Shown here: piece by piece, positions 22,484-28,498 of the stretch
How positions within the stretch are numbered: the first letter of the stretch is position 1
How the letters are laid out: the number at the start of each line of letters is the position of its first letter
Assembly: GCA_944350325.1 (NCBI GenBank)
Contig: CALVOS010000021.1
Span: forward strand, 1-33,057
Reading direction: 5' to 3'
DNA length: 33,057 nucleotides
Source of the DNA: an uncultured Bacilli bacterium
Lineage (GTDB): Bacteria > Bacillota_I > Bacilli_A > RFN20 > CAG-826
Made by a program: the position numbers and the translations under genes
The notes under the pieces: model-generated
Told to the model about the DNA's origin: nothing
Database searches by the model: none
The model's input: only the letters and a program-made list of their open reading frames with translations

Positions 22484-22568
22484 TCCCCTCTTCAGCGGGG
22501 AACTGCGAGGTTATTGATAACTTGGTTTAGGGCTCGGTTCTGGGAGAATAACCTTTCGTTTCGAAATC
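22484..22568. repeat. Cluster of inverted repeats in the divergent HAD/LemA-like spacer
   Basis: The spacer 22434-22603 contains TTCCCC...GGGGAA (near 22484-22503), a GTTAT-TG-ATAAC dyad (22510-22521), and GGTTATT (22509-22515) complementary to AATAACC (22547-22553). GTTTCGAAATC (22558-22568) also occurs at 12478-12488 upstream of the CNNM pair. These could be operators or competing RNA hairpins. No known element was recognised. Confidence 0.4.
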
Positions 22569-22603
22569 CTTCGATTCTCCATGGAAGTCGGCGCGAACTC
22601 GTC

Positions 22604-22609
22604 TATAGT
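22604..22609 (+). promoter_or_regulatory. -10 element for a leaderless LemA-like gene
   Basis: TATAGT ends seven bases before ATG 22617. No Shine-Dalgarno sequence is present. The arrangement supports ATG 22617 over the in-frame ATG at 22581. Confidence 0.5.
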
Positions 22610-22616
22610 GCCCTCG

Positions 22617-23144
22617 ATGGACGGGCTGACGATATTCCTGCTATGCCTTCTCTGCCTGGCGTTCGTCTACGTGGTGATGCTTTGCGTGTGCTTTGCCTGC
22701 CTCTTCACCTTCCGCGCCCGCCTGGAAAAGCGTCTCGTCGCCATGAGCGTCGTCTATAGCGAGATGCGGGACGTCCTCCTTTCCTGGAAGGAGCTCCTGG
22801 AGAGGGAAGGTTGCCGCTGGGACGAGAAGATGACCAACGCGGGCGCGCAGATCGCTTCCCTCCGCACCGAGCTGAAGAGCGAGCACGAGTCGCTTTCCGC
22901 CTATGAGCTTCTCTCCGGCTACGAGAAGGAGCTGAAGCGGCTGAGCCGCGGCTTCCCCTCCGTGCTGAAGGACGAGGACTATCTCGCCTACTCGGACACG
23001 TTCGGCGATCTCGACGCCTCCCACCGGAGGATCGTCGCGCTTTATAACGGGGACCAGAACGGATACGAGTACTGGCGGAAATCCATCCCCTTCCGTCCCT
23101 TCACCCTCCTGGCGGGCTTCCGCAAGAGGGAAAGGCTTTCCTAG
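22617..23144 (+). CDS. LemA-like membrane protein
   Basis: ATG 22617 gives 175 residues beginning with one long hydrophobic segment (residues 4-31, FLLCLLCLAFVYVVMLCVC). A helical coiled-coil-like body follows. The C-terminal end HRRIVALYNGDQNGYEYW, then PFTLLAGFRKRERL, resembles the LemA pattern in which a YN...Y motif is followed by a Phe/Pro turn and GFK.RE. LemA proteins have an outside N-terminus and a cytoplasmic helical bundle; their role is poorly known. The start is chosen from the close TATAGT and the position of the membrane segment. Its stop directly abuts the stop of the convergent ABC-F gene. Confidence 0.6.
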   Translation: MDGLTIFLLCLLCLAFVYVVMLCVCFACLFTFRARLEKRLVAMSVVYSEMRDVLLSWKELLEREGCRWDEKMTNAGAQIASLRTELKSEHESLSAYELLSGYEKELKRLSRGFPSVLKDEDYLAYSDTFGDLDASHRRIVALYNGDQNGYEYWRKSIPFRPFTLLAGFRKRERLS

Positions 23145-24677
23145 CTAGAAGTCCAGTTCGTAGTCGACGAGGCCATCGTAGAAGTCCCGTTCGTGGGAGA
23201 CGAGGATCAAGGCCCCGGGATATTCCTCGATAGCCTCGAACAAGGCGTCCTTGGCCTTCTTGTCGAGGTGGTTGGTCGGCTCGTCCAGGACGAGGAAGTT
23301 GCTCTCCTCGAGCGTCATGACCGCGAAGCGCGCCTTCGTCCTTTCCCCGCCGGAGAGCTCGCGGAAGGGGCGCATGGCGAGCTCGCTCCTTACCCCGACC
23401 GAGCCAAGGATCGTCCTCAGCTCCGTGTTGGTCTTCTCCGGATGGAGGGAGCGAAGGTACTCGAATGGGGAGAGCCCTTCCGGAAGGTCGTCCTCCTGCT
23501 CATAGGAGGAGACGATCGTCCCGTCGAGCCAGTGGTATTCCCCGCTGATAGGGCGGAGGGAGCCGAGGATCGTCCTAAGGAAGGTCGTCTTCCCGACCCC
23601 GTTCTTCCCGATGACGGCAATCTTCTCGCCCTTCTTGAGAATGAAGCTCACAGGCGGGAGGAGAGGGACTCCTCCATAGCCGAACTCAAGGTTCTCGACG
23701 ATGAGGGGCTTTTCGCCGACGTCGTGCGTGAAGGGAAAGCGGAAGCGAACAGCGGGCTCGTCCCTTCCCGGCTCCTCCATCCTCTCGAGATGGGCGAGCC
23801 TCGCCCTATGGGACTTCGCCGCCCGGGCGCTGGTCGCCCGCACGATGTGGGCGGCAATGAAGGCCTCCTCCTTCTTGATGTATCGCTGCTGGGCCTTGTA
23901 GTTCTTCTCGTATTGCTCCTTGTCGAGCTCATGCGCCTCGAGGAAATGCTCGTAGCTTCCTTTGTACCGGACGACCTTCTGGTTCTCGAGCAGGAGGACG
24001 ACGTCCGCGACCTTGGCGAGGAATCCTTCGTCATGGCTGATCGCGATGAAGGCGCCCTTGTATTCCTGCAGGTAGCCGGCTAGCCATTCGACCTGGCTCG
24101 CGTCCAGGAAGTTCGTCGGCTCGTCGAGAAGGAGGACATCCTTCTTCTCAAGTAGCATGCGGGCGAGCATGGCCTTCTCCTTCTGCCCGCCGGAGAGGAT
24201 CGAGATGTCCTTCCCTAGCATCTCCTTGGCGATATGGAGGCCGTCCACAAGCTTCCCCACTTCCTCCTGGAGGGCGTAGAAGTTCGCTGCGTCCAGTTCC
24301 TCGCGGATGTGCTCGGCCTTGTTCAGCACCGCCTCGAAGTCAGGGGAGAAGGCGGCCTCCTGGTAAAGCTCCTCCATTCTCCGCTCCTTCTCGTAAAGAG
24401 GGGCGTATACCCCGTAGAGGTAGTCGAGCACCGTCATTCCCGAGGGGATGCTCAGCTGCTGGTCGAGATAGCTCCACGTCACGTTCCTTTCCCAGATGAT
24501 CCTTCCCTTGTCAGGAGCAAGGTCGCCCATGATAAGGCGGAGGAGCGTGGTCTTCCCGGTTCCGTTAGCGCCCACCAGGACGGCGTGCTCCCCAGGGTTC
24601 ACCTTGAAGGACGCCTTCCGGTAGAGCTCTTTGTCCCCGTAGCTGAACTCGATGTCGATTCCTTCGATGAGCGCCAT
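23145..24677 (-). CDS. ABC-F family ATPase (ribosome-associated type)
   Basis: This 510-residue protein has two ABC ATPase domains and no membrane segments. The first has Walker A GANGTGKTT (36-44), signature LSGGQ and Walker B LLLDEPTNFLD. The second has GKNGVGKTT, LSGGE and LVLDEPTNHLD. A charged linker of about 80 residues joins them (EQYEKNYKAQQRYIKKEEAF). ABC-F proteins act on the ribosomal E site, some in translation quality control and some in antibiotic protection. This linker looks housekeeping-like, but the subgroup cannot be fixed by eye. The gene has its own -10-like TACACT eight bases before the ATG and no ribosome binding site. It follows the feo operon terminator. Confidence 0.9.
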   Translation of the reverse strand: MALIEGIDIEFSYGDKELYRKASFKVNPGEHAVLVGANGTGKTTLLRLIMGDLAPDKGRIIWERNVTWSYLDQQLSIPSGMTVLDYLYGVYAPLYEKERRMEELYQEAAFSPDFEAVLNKAEHIREELDAANFYALQEEVGKLVDGLHIAKEMLGKDISILSGGQKEKAMLARMLLEKKDVLLLDEPTNFLDASQVEWLAGYLQEYKGAFIAISHDEGFLAKVADVVLLLENQKVVRYKGSYEHFLEAHELDKEQYEKNYKAQQRYIKKEEAFIAAHIVRATSARAAKSHRARLAHLERMEEPGRDEPAVRFRFPFTHDVGEKPLIVENLEFGYGGVPLLPPVSFILKKGEKIAVIGKNGVGKTTFLRTILGSLRPISGEYHWLDGTIVSSYEQEDDLPEGLSPFEYLRSLHPEKTNTELRTILGSVGVRSELAMRPFRELSGGERTKARFAVMTLEESNFLVLDEPTNHLDKKAKDALFEAIEEYPGALILVSHERDFYDGLVDYELDF

Positions 24678-24685
24678 ACCGCGCT

Positions 24686-24691
24686 AGTGTA
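24686..24691 (-). promoter_or_regulatory. -10-like element for the ABC-F gene
   Basis: TACACT on the minus strand ends eight bases before the ATG at 24677. It matches four of six -10 positions. No Shine-Dalgarno sequence lies between it and the ATG. Confidence 0.4.
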
Positions 24692-24694
24692 TCA

Positions 24695-24735
24695 AAATCG
24701 AAGGAAAGGGGAGGGCCACTCGACCCTCCCCTTCC
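24695..24735 (-). terminator. Intrinsic terminator of the feo operon
   Basis: On the minus strand GGAAGGGGAGGG (24735-24724) pairs with CCCTCCCC(T)TTCC (24715-24703), a 12-bp stem with one bulge, then the tract TTCGATTTTG. It starts 14 bases after the stop of the FeoB-associated protein. Confidence 0.75.
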
Positions 24736-24749
24736 GGGAAACATGCGCT

Positions 24750-24944
24750 TCAGTCTTGCGATTCCGCTTTCTTTGCGCCGTATTTGCGCCGGTATTGCTG
24801 GATCAGCCTCTCTTTCCTGCCGCCGCAGGAGGAGCATTCGCCCGTAGGGAGGCCCTTCGCCTTCTTCCGAAGGTAGTTCCCAAGGAGGAAGAGGAGGTAG
24901 AGCCCGACGGCCAGCCCGACGGCGATCCCGATCGCCGCGCCCAT
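24750..24944 (-). CDS. FeoB-associated Cys-rich small membrane protein
   Basis: ATG 24944 shares a base with the feoB stop (TGATG) and has TGGAGG upstream. The 64-residue product is one membrane helix (IGIAVGLAVGLYLLFLLGNY, residues 5-24), then a basic stretch, a CSSCGG motif (Cys37 and Cys40) and a highly basic tail. This is the layout of the FeoB-associated Cys-rich membrane protein family, which sits after feoB in many Firmicutes and may serve where FeoC is missing. The CxxC may bind iron or act in redox sensing; that is inference. It is too short to be certain without its neighbour, but context is strong. Confidence 0.8.
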   Translation of the reverse strand: MGAAIGIAVGLAVGLYLLFLLGNYLRKKAKGLPTGECSSCGGRKERLIQQYRRKYGAKKAESQD

Positions 24945-27244
24945 CACGCGCGCCTCCAGGGAAGCCTTCTTTTGCCATCGCGGATCTGGTTCACGTACCA
25001 GATGCCAAGGATGAGCAGTGCGATGAGGAAGAGGAAGATGAAGAGGGTCCACCACCAGGAGAGGACGAGGTAGATCATCGAGGAGATGAGGTAGCTGCTG
25101 GTGAGCCAGAAGAGGATGGTCCAGCGGAACTTACCCTTCGGGAGCTCGGCCTTCGCGGTCGCGCAGGCGGCGAAGCACGGGATGGTCAGCATGTTGAACG
25201 CGATGTAGGCGATGATGCCGGGCCATAGGATTCCGGTCGACTGCACCATGGCGAGGACCGATTCCACCTCGCCGTAGTCGTCCGCAACACCGCCCAGGAG
25301 CATCGCTGCGAGGACGGCGAAGGTCCCGAGGACGTTCTCCTTGGCGATGAGGCCGGTAATGGCCCCGACGGCGAACACCCAGCCAAGGGGCCCGATCTGG
25401 GAGCCGAAGCCAAGGGGAGTGAAGAGCGGCTGAATCAGCTGGCCGAGCGAGGCAAGGATGGAGTTCCCTGTTTCCTCCACGCCGATGTAGGTCCAGTTCC
25501 AGGAGAAGCTTTGCAGGAACCAGATGAGGACGGTAGAGGCGAAGATGATGGTGAACGCCTTCTTGACGTAGTGCTTCGTCTTGTCCCAGAGGTGCACCAT
25601 CAGCGACTTGAACTGGGGGAGGTGGTAGGCGGGTAGCTCCATGATGAAGGGGGCGGCCTCCCCCCTCATCGTCGTATGGCGCATGAGAAGGAGCATGAGG
25701 ATCGCCGCGACCACGCCGAGGACGTACATCGAGACGGTGATGAGGTCGACGTATGGGAAGCCGAAGGACTGGGCGATCGCTCCCGCGCATCCGGTCAGGA
25801 TCGGGAGCTTCGCGCCGCAGGAGAAGAAGGGGATGACCCGGATGGTCGCGACTTTCTCACGCTCCGTGGCCAGGGTTCTGGTGTTGATCATCGCGGGCAC
25901 CGAGCACCCGAAGCCCATGATCATGGGCATGAACGCCCTTCCCGTGATGCCGAACCTCCGGAAGATGCGGTCGAGGATGAAGGCGACGCGAGCCATATAG
26001 CCGGTGTCCTCGAGAACCGAGAAGGCGAGGAAGAGGCAGAGGATCTCAGGCAGGAAGCCGAGGACAGCGAAGATGCCGCCTAGGATCCCGTCGCAGACGA
26101 GGCTTTGCGCCCATGGGTAGACTTCGGCGGCGGACATGGCCTCGCTGATATTCCCGAGAATGAGGTTGTTGAGGACGATGTCGACAAAGTTGTGGAGGAT
26201 GACGCCGGGTGAGTTAATCCCGAAGTCCACGAAGAGCCCTTCCCAGATCGTGCCGGCCAGGGGGTCGGCGAGCCCTTCGGCCCCAAAGGCGCCCATCGCG
26301 CCAAGGTAGAGAAGGTCGGATCCGAAGATCAGATGGAAGAGGACGAAGAGGATGGCGATGAAGATGGGGATGCCGGCCCAGCGGTTCGTGAGGACCTTGT
26401 CAATGCGGTCGCTGAGGGAAAGCTTTTTCGAGCCATCCCTTCCGCCTTCCTTCCTCTTGTAGGCAGGGCTGAAGTCTCGTCCGATCGCCTTATAGCGGCA
26501 ATCGGCGACATACGCCTCGAAGTCGTCCTGGAAGACAGGGTCGCGGAACGTCTCGCGGAACTCCTCCACCATGGGAAGGAGGTCCTTGTGCATCTCGCAC
26601 TCAATCTCGTCGCCCTCGACGAGCTTTATCGCGTGGAAGAGGGAGTTCTCGACCCCTTTCTCCCGAAGGGTTATCTCCAGGCTCGCGATCAGCTTATTGA
26701 TCTTCGATTCCTTGAGAACGGACGAGCCTTTGCGGGGTTTTCCGCATTCCTGCGAGGCAACTTCCATCAGGTGCGCGAGGTTCTCCCCGCGCAGGGCACT
26801 GATTTCCACGACAGGGACGCCGATCTTTTCCTGCAATGCCTTCGCGTCGATGAGGTCGCCTTGCTTGCGCACGAGGTCGCTCATGTTGAGCGCGATGACG
26901 ACGGGGACGTTCATCTCGAGGAGCTGGGTCGTCAGATAGAGGTTCCTCTCGAGGTTGGTCGCGTCGACGACGTTGATGAGGCAGTCAGGGGACTCCTCAA
27001 GGATGTAGTTCCGGGAGATGACCTCCTCCGAGGTGTAGGGGCTGAGCGAGTAGATGCCCGGAAGGTCGACGATCTCGATCCTTTCCCCGGTCTTCTTGTT
27101 GCGATAGGTACCGGAGCGCTTCTCGACGGTGACGCCCGGCCAGTTCCCGACATGGGCGGTCGATCCGGTCAGGTTGTTGAAGAGGGTTGTCTTCCCTGAG
27201 TTCGGGTTTCCCGCGAGGGCGATCTTCCTATTTCTCGTTTCCAT
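24944..27244 (-). CDS. feoB: Ferrous iron transport protein B (G-protein-coupled Fe2+ transporter)
   Basis: This 766-residue protein has an N-terminal G domain with P-loop GNPNSGKT (12-19), DLPG (60-63) and NMSD (G4). A cytosolic helical part follows. The membrane region carries two Gate motifs: FFSCGAKLPILTGCAGA, and GFGCSVPAMINTRTL with its conserved Cys. FeoB brings Fe2+ into the cell under reducing or anoxic conditions. Its start lies 17 bases inside the second feoA, with GGAGG nine bases upstream, so coupling is expected. The C-terminus ends in an Arg-rich segment and overlaps the small Cys protein. It should be repressed when iron is ample through the operator-like sites in front of the first feoA. 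Confidence 0.96.
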   Translation of the reverse strand: METRNRKIALAGNPNSGKTTLFNNLTGSTAHVGNWPGVTVEKRSGTYRNKKTGERIEIVDLPGIYSLSPYTSEEVISRNYILEESPDCLINVVDATNLERNLYLTTQLLEMNVPVVIALNMSDLVRKQGDLIDAKALQEKIGVPVVEISALRGENLAHLMEVASQECGKPRKGSSVLKESKINKLIASLEITLREKGVENSLFHAIKLVEGDEIECEMHKDLLPMVEEFRETFRDPVFQDDFEAYVADCRYKAIGRDFSPAYKRKEGGRDGSKKLSLSDRIDKVLTNRWAGIPIFIAILFVLFHLIFGSDLLYLGAMGAFGAEGLADPLAGTIWEGLFVDFGINSPGVILHNFVDIVLNNLILGNISEAMSAAEVYPWAQSLVCDGILGGIFAVLGFLPEILCLFLAFSVLEDTGYMARVAFILDRIFRRFGITGRAFMPMIMGFGCSVPAMINTRTLATEREKVATIRVIPFFSCGAKLPILTGCAGAIAQSFGFPYVDLITVSMYVLGVVAAILMLLLMRHTTMRGEAAPFIMELPAYHLPQFKSLMVHLWDKTKHYVKKAFTIIFASTVLIWFLQSFSWNWTYIGVEETGNSILASLGQLIQPLFTPLGFGSQIGPLGWVFAVGAITGLIAKENVLGTFAVLAAMLLGGVADDYGEVESVLAMVQSTGILWPGIIAYIAFNMLTIPCFAACATAKAELPKGKFRWTILFWLTSSYLISSMIYLVLSWWWTLFIFLFLIALLILGIWYVNQIRDGKRRLPWRRA

Positions 27245-27482
27245 GCGACGTGACCTCCACGAGGACCGCCTCGGCCTCGTTCTTTCTCAATGTAAGCTCG
27301 TAGTTGCGGATCGTGATTTCGACGGGATCGCCGAGCGGCGCCATCTTCCGCACGTAGATTTCCGCCCCCGGCGTGACCCCCATATCGAAGAGGCGCCGCC
27401 GGATCTGCTTGTCCTTCCCATCCACGAGAAGAACGCGGCAGCTTTCTCCGGGATGTAGTGTGCTGAGCCTTTGCTGATCCAT
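27228..27482 (-). CDS. feoA: FeoA domain protein (second copy)
   Basis: This 84-residue protein is a single SH3-like FeoA domain. It contains LHPGESCRVLLVDG, a RRRLFDMGVTPGAEIYV turn and a closing EITIRNYELTLRKNEAEAV. FeoA supports FeoB function, probably by docking on its G domain. The start has AGGAGG just upstream. Its 3' end overlaps the feoB start by 17 bases and it lies eight bases after the first feoA copy. Two tandem FeoA proteins are common in anaerobic Firmicutes. Confidence 0.9.
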   Translation of the reverse strand: MDQQRLSTLHPGESCRVLLVDGKDKQIRRRLFDMGVTPGAEIYVRKMAPLGDPVEITIRNYELTLRKNEAEAVLVEVTSHGNEK

Positions 27483-27490
27483 ATGTCCTC

Positions 27491-27709
27491 CTAGGCCATT
27501 CTCACGAAGATGCGCGAGGCGATATCGCGATCGAGTGCGAGCCTTGTGCCCTTAATAAGAAGGACGATTCCTTCCGTTCCGCTGGAAAGGACGGAAAGCT
27601 CGCTGTCGACGACGAGACCGAGAGAGGCAAGTCTCTTCTTGCTTTTCTCGTCCATGGAAAGCCGTGCGACTTTCAATGGGGTTTGTTCCGGTGCGATCAG
27701 AATTGGCAT
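27491..27709 (-). CDS. feoA: FeoA domain protein (first copy, start of the feo operon)
   Basis: This 72-residue FeoA domain is shorter and more diverged than the next copy: PLKVARLSMDEKSKKRLASL, GLVVDSELSVL, then EGIVLLIKGTRLALDRDIASRI. It is the first gene of the Feo operon. CGGAGGATTC precedes the ATG, so unlike several first genes in this window it has an ordinary ribosome binding site. A TTGACG/TATATT promoter lies about 40 bases upstream, with an operator-like sequence between the transcription start and the gene. Confidence 0.87.
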   Translation of the reverse strand: MPILIAPEQTPLKVARLSMDEKSKKRLASLGLVVDSELSVLSSGTEGIVLLIKGTRLALDRDIASRIFVRMA

Positions 27710-27720
27710 GAATCCTCCGA

Positions 27721-27736
27721 GTTAGTTATGTCTAAC
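27721..27736. promoter_or_regulatory. Operator-like site O1 (DtxR-family candidate)
   Basis: GTTAGTTATGTCTAAC is an imperfect 16-bp inverted repeat (GTTAG...CTAAC). It sits just downstream of the predicted start of feo transcription, a position where a bound repressor would block elongation. Its layout matches site O2 60 bases away. Confidence 0.6.
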
Positions 27737-27744
27737 CATGCGGG

Positions 27745-27773
27745 AATATAGTGCTCCCTCCGAAGAGCGTCAA
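27745..27773 (-). promoter_or_regulatory. Promoter of the feo operon
   Basis: On the minus strand TTGACG (27773-27768), a 17-base spacer and TATATT (27750-27745) make a near-consensus promoter. The start is expected near 27738, directly before operator-like site O1. Site O2 lies just upstream of the -35. Confidence 0.75.
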
Positions 27774-27780
27774 TACAAAA

Positions 27781-27796
27781 GTTAGTTGCAACTAAC
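27781..27796. promoter_or_regulatory. Operator-like site O2, perfect 16-bp palindrome (DtxR-family candidate)
   Basis: GTTAGTTGCAACTAAC is its own reverse complement. It lies between the feo -35 and the dtxR-family gene, 31 bases before that ATG, so it could serve both divergent units, including autoregulation. It shares GTTAGTT and CTAAC with O1 at the same spacing. Confidence 0.65.
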
Positions 27797-27826
27797 TAGA
27801 TGTTCAGGTAACGATAGGCAAGACAT

Positions 27827-28222
27827 ATGAGCGAAAGAGGAATCACTAGTTTCCACGAGTCCCAGGAAGACTATCTTGAGAGGATCTTGATGCTTGGGGA
27901 CGGGAGAGTAGGGGTCCGTTCCGTCGACCTTGCGAGGAGCTTCGGGTATTCCAAGGCAAGCGTGTCCGTCGCCGTGAGGAAGATGGAGGACAAGGGTCTG
28001 ATTCATCTCGACGGGCATGGGCTGATTTTCCTGACGGAGCAGGGAATGGCGATCGCCGGGCGCGTCTATGAGAGGCATCAAGTTCTTGAGAAGGCGCTTC
28101 TGTTCCTGGGCGTCGACGAGGAGAACGCGCGCAAGGACGCCTGCCTCATCGAGCATGACCTCTCCGAGGAAAGCTTCCAGGCGATCAAGTCGCACATGGA
28201 GAGGTTCCTGGACGAGCGATGA
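27827..28222 (+). CDS. DtxR/MntR-family metal-dependent transcriptional regulator
   Basis: This 131-residue protein has a winged helix (VRSVDLARSFGYSKASVSVAV, KGLIHLDGHGLIFLT) and a metal-binding dimerisation domain, with no C-terminal SH3 domain, as in MntR. Metal-ligand positions read Asp15 and Glu18 (EDYLERI), His84, Cys106, Glu109 and His110. Asp15 is like MntR, while Cys106 is like the Cys102 of iron-responsive DtxR. Together with the divergent feo genes this suggests an Fe2+-sensing repressor. No Shine-Dalgarno sequence precedes the ATG and its promoter is unclear. A tRNA terminator lies directly after its stop. Confidence 0.87.
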   Translation: MSERGITSFHESQEDYLERILMLGDGRVGVRSVDLARSFGYSKASVSVAVRKMEDKGLIHLDGHGLIFLTEQGMAIAGRVYERHQVLEKALLFLGVDEENARKDACLIEHDLSEESFQAIKSHMERFLDER

Positions 28223-28251
28223 AAAAAAGGCTCCGGATCGCTCCGGAGCCT
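28222..28251 (-). terminator. Intrinsic terminator of tRNA-Leu(GAG)
   Basis: On the minus strand AGGCTCCGGA and TCCGGAGCC pair perfectly around GCGA (28251-28229), followed by seven T residues (28228-28222). The hairpin also follows the dtxR-family stop on the other strand, where the tail is T-poor. Confidence 0.92.
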
Positions 28252-28260
28252 CTCGTTGCC

Positions 28261-28345
28261 TGGTGCGGGAAACCAGAATCGAACTGGCATGGATTGCTCC
28301 ATACGCCCCTCAAACGTACGCGTCTACCAATTCCGCCATTCCCGC
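28261..28345 (-). tRNA. tRNA-Leu (anticodon GAG)
   Basis: This class II tRNA has acceptor GCGGGAA/TTCCCGC, discriminator A and encoded CCA. The anticodon stem TACGT/GCGTA (one T-G pair) encloses TTGAGGG, giving anticodon GAG. The variable arm TGGAGCAATCCA and T-arm CCAGTTCGATTCTGG are intact. It is transcribed alone and reads CUC/CUU; CTC is the dominant leucine codon in this window. Confidence 0.94.
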
Positions 28346-28355
28346 GGCGAGCGCT

Positions 28356-28384
28356 ACTATAGGACCCCAGCCCCTCGCTTGCAA
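28356..28384 (-). promoter_or_regulatory. Promoter of tRNA-Leu(GAG)
   Basis: On the minus strand TTGCAA (28384-28379), 17 bases and TATAGT (28361-28356) form a promoter whose start would be near 28349, a few bases before the mature tRNA. Confidence 0.75.
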
Positions 28385-28392
28385 ACTCTTTT

Positions 28393-28429
28393 TAGGCTTT
28401 GTTGTGGATTTTGAAATCCATCAAGCCTA
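28393..28429. repeat. Long interrupted hairpin between mgtE and tRNA-Leu
   Basis: TAGGCTT (28393-28399) pairs with AAGCCTA (28423-28429), and inside it TGGATTT (28405-28411) pairs with AAATCCA (28414-28420). A run of five T lies before it on the plus strand, which is A on the mgtE-sense strand. It is therefore in the wrong orientation for an ordinary mgtE terminator. Its role is unknown. Confidence 0.5.
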
Positions 28430-28498
28430 GCCCACTGGGATCATCTCAAACCGACAAAGTTTCGGAATCAGCATTTTCGATTGAGTTTTGCAGAGCAA

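Noticed and set aside
28223..28430. Plus-strand open frame containing ETRIELAW beyond the dtxR-family gene
   Set aside because: It is the antisense translation of tRNA-Leu(GAG), not a protein.
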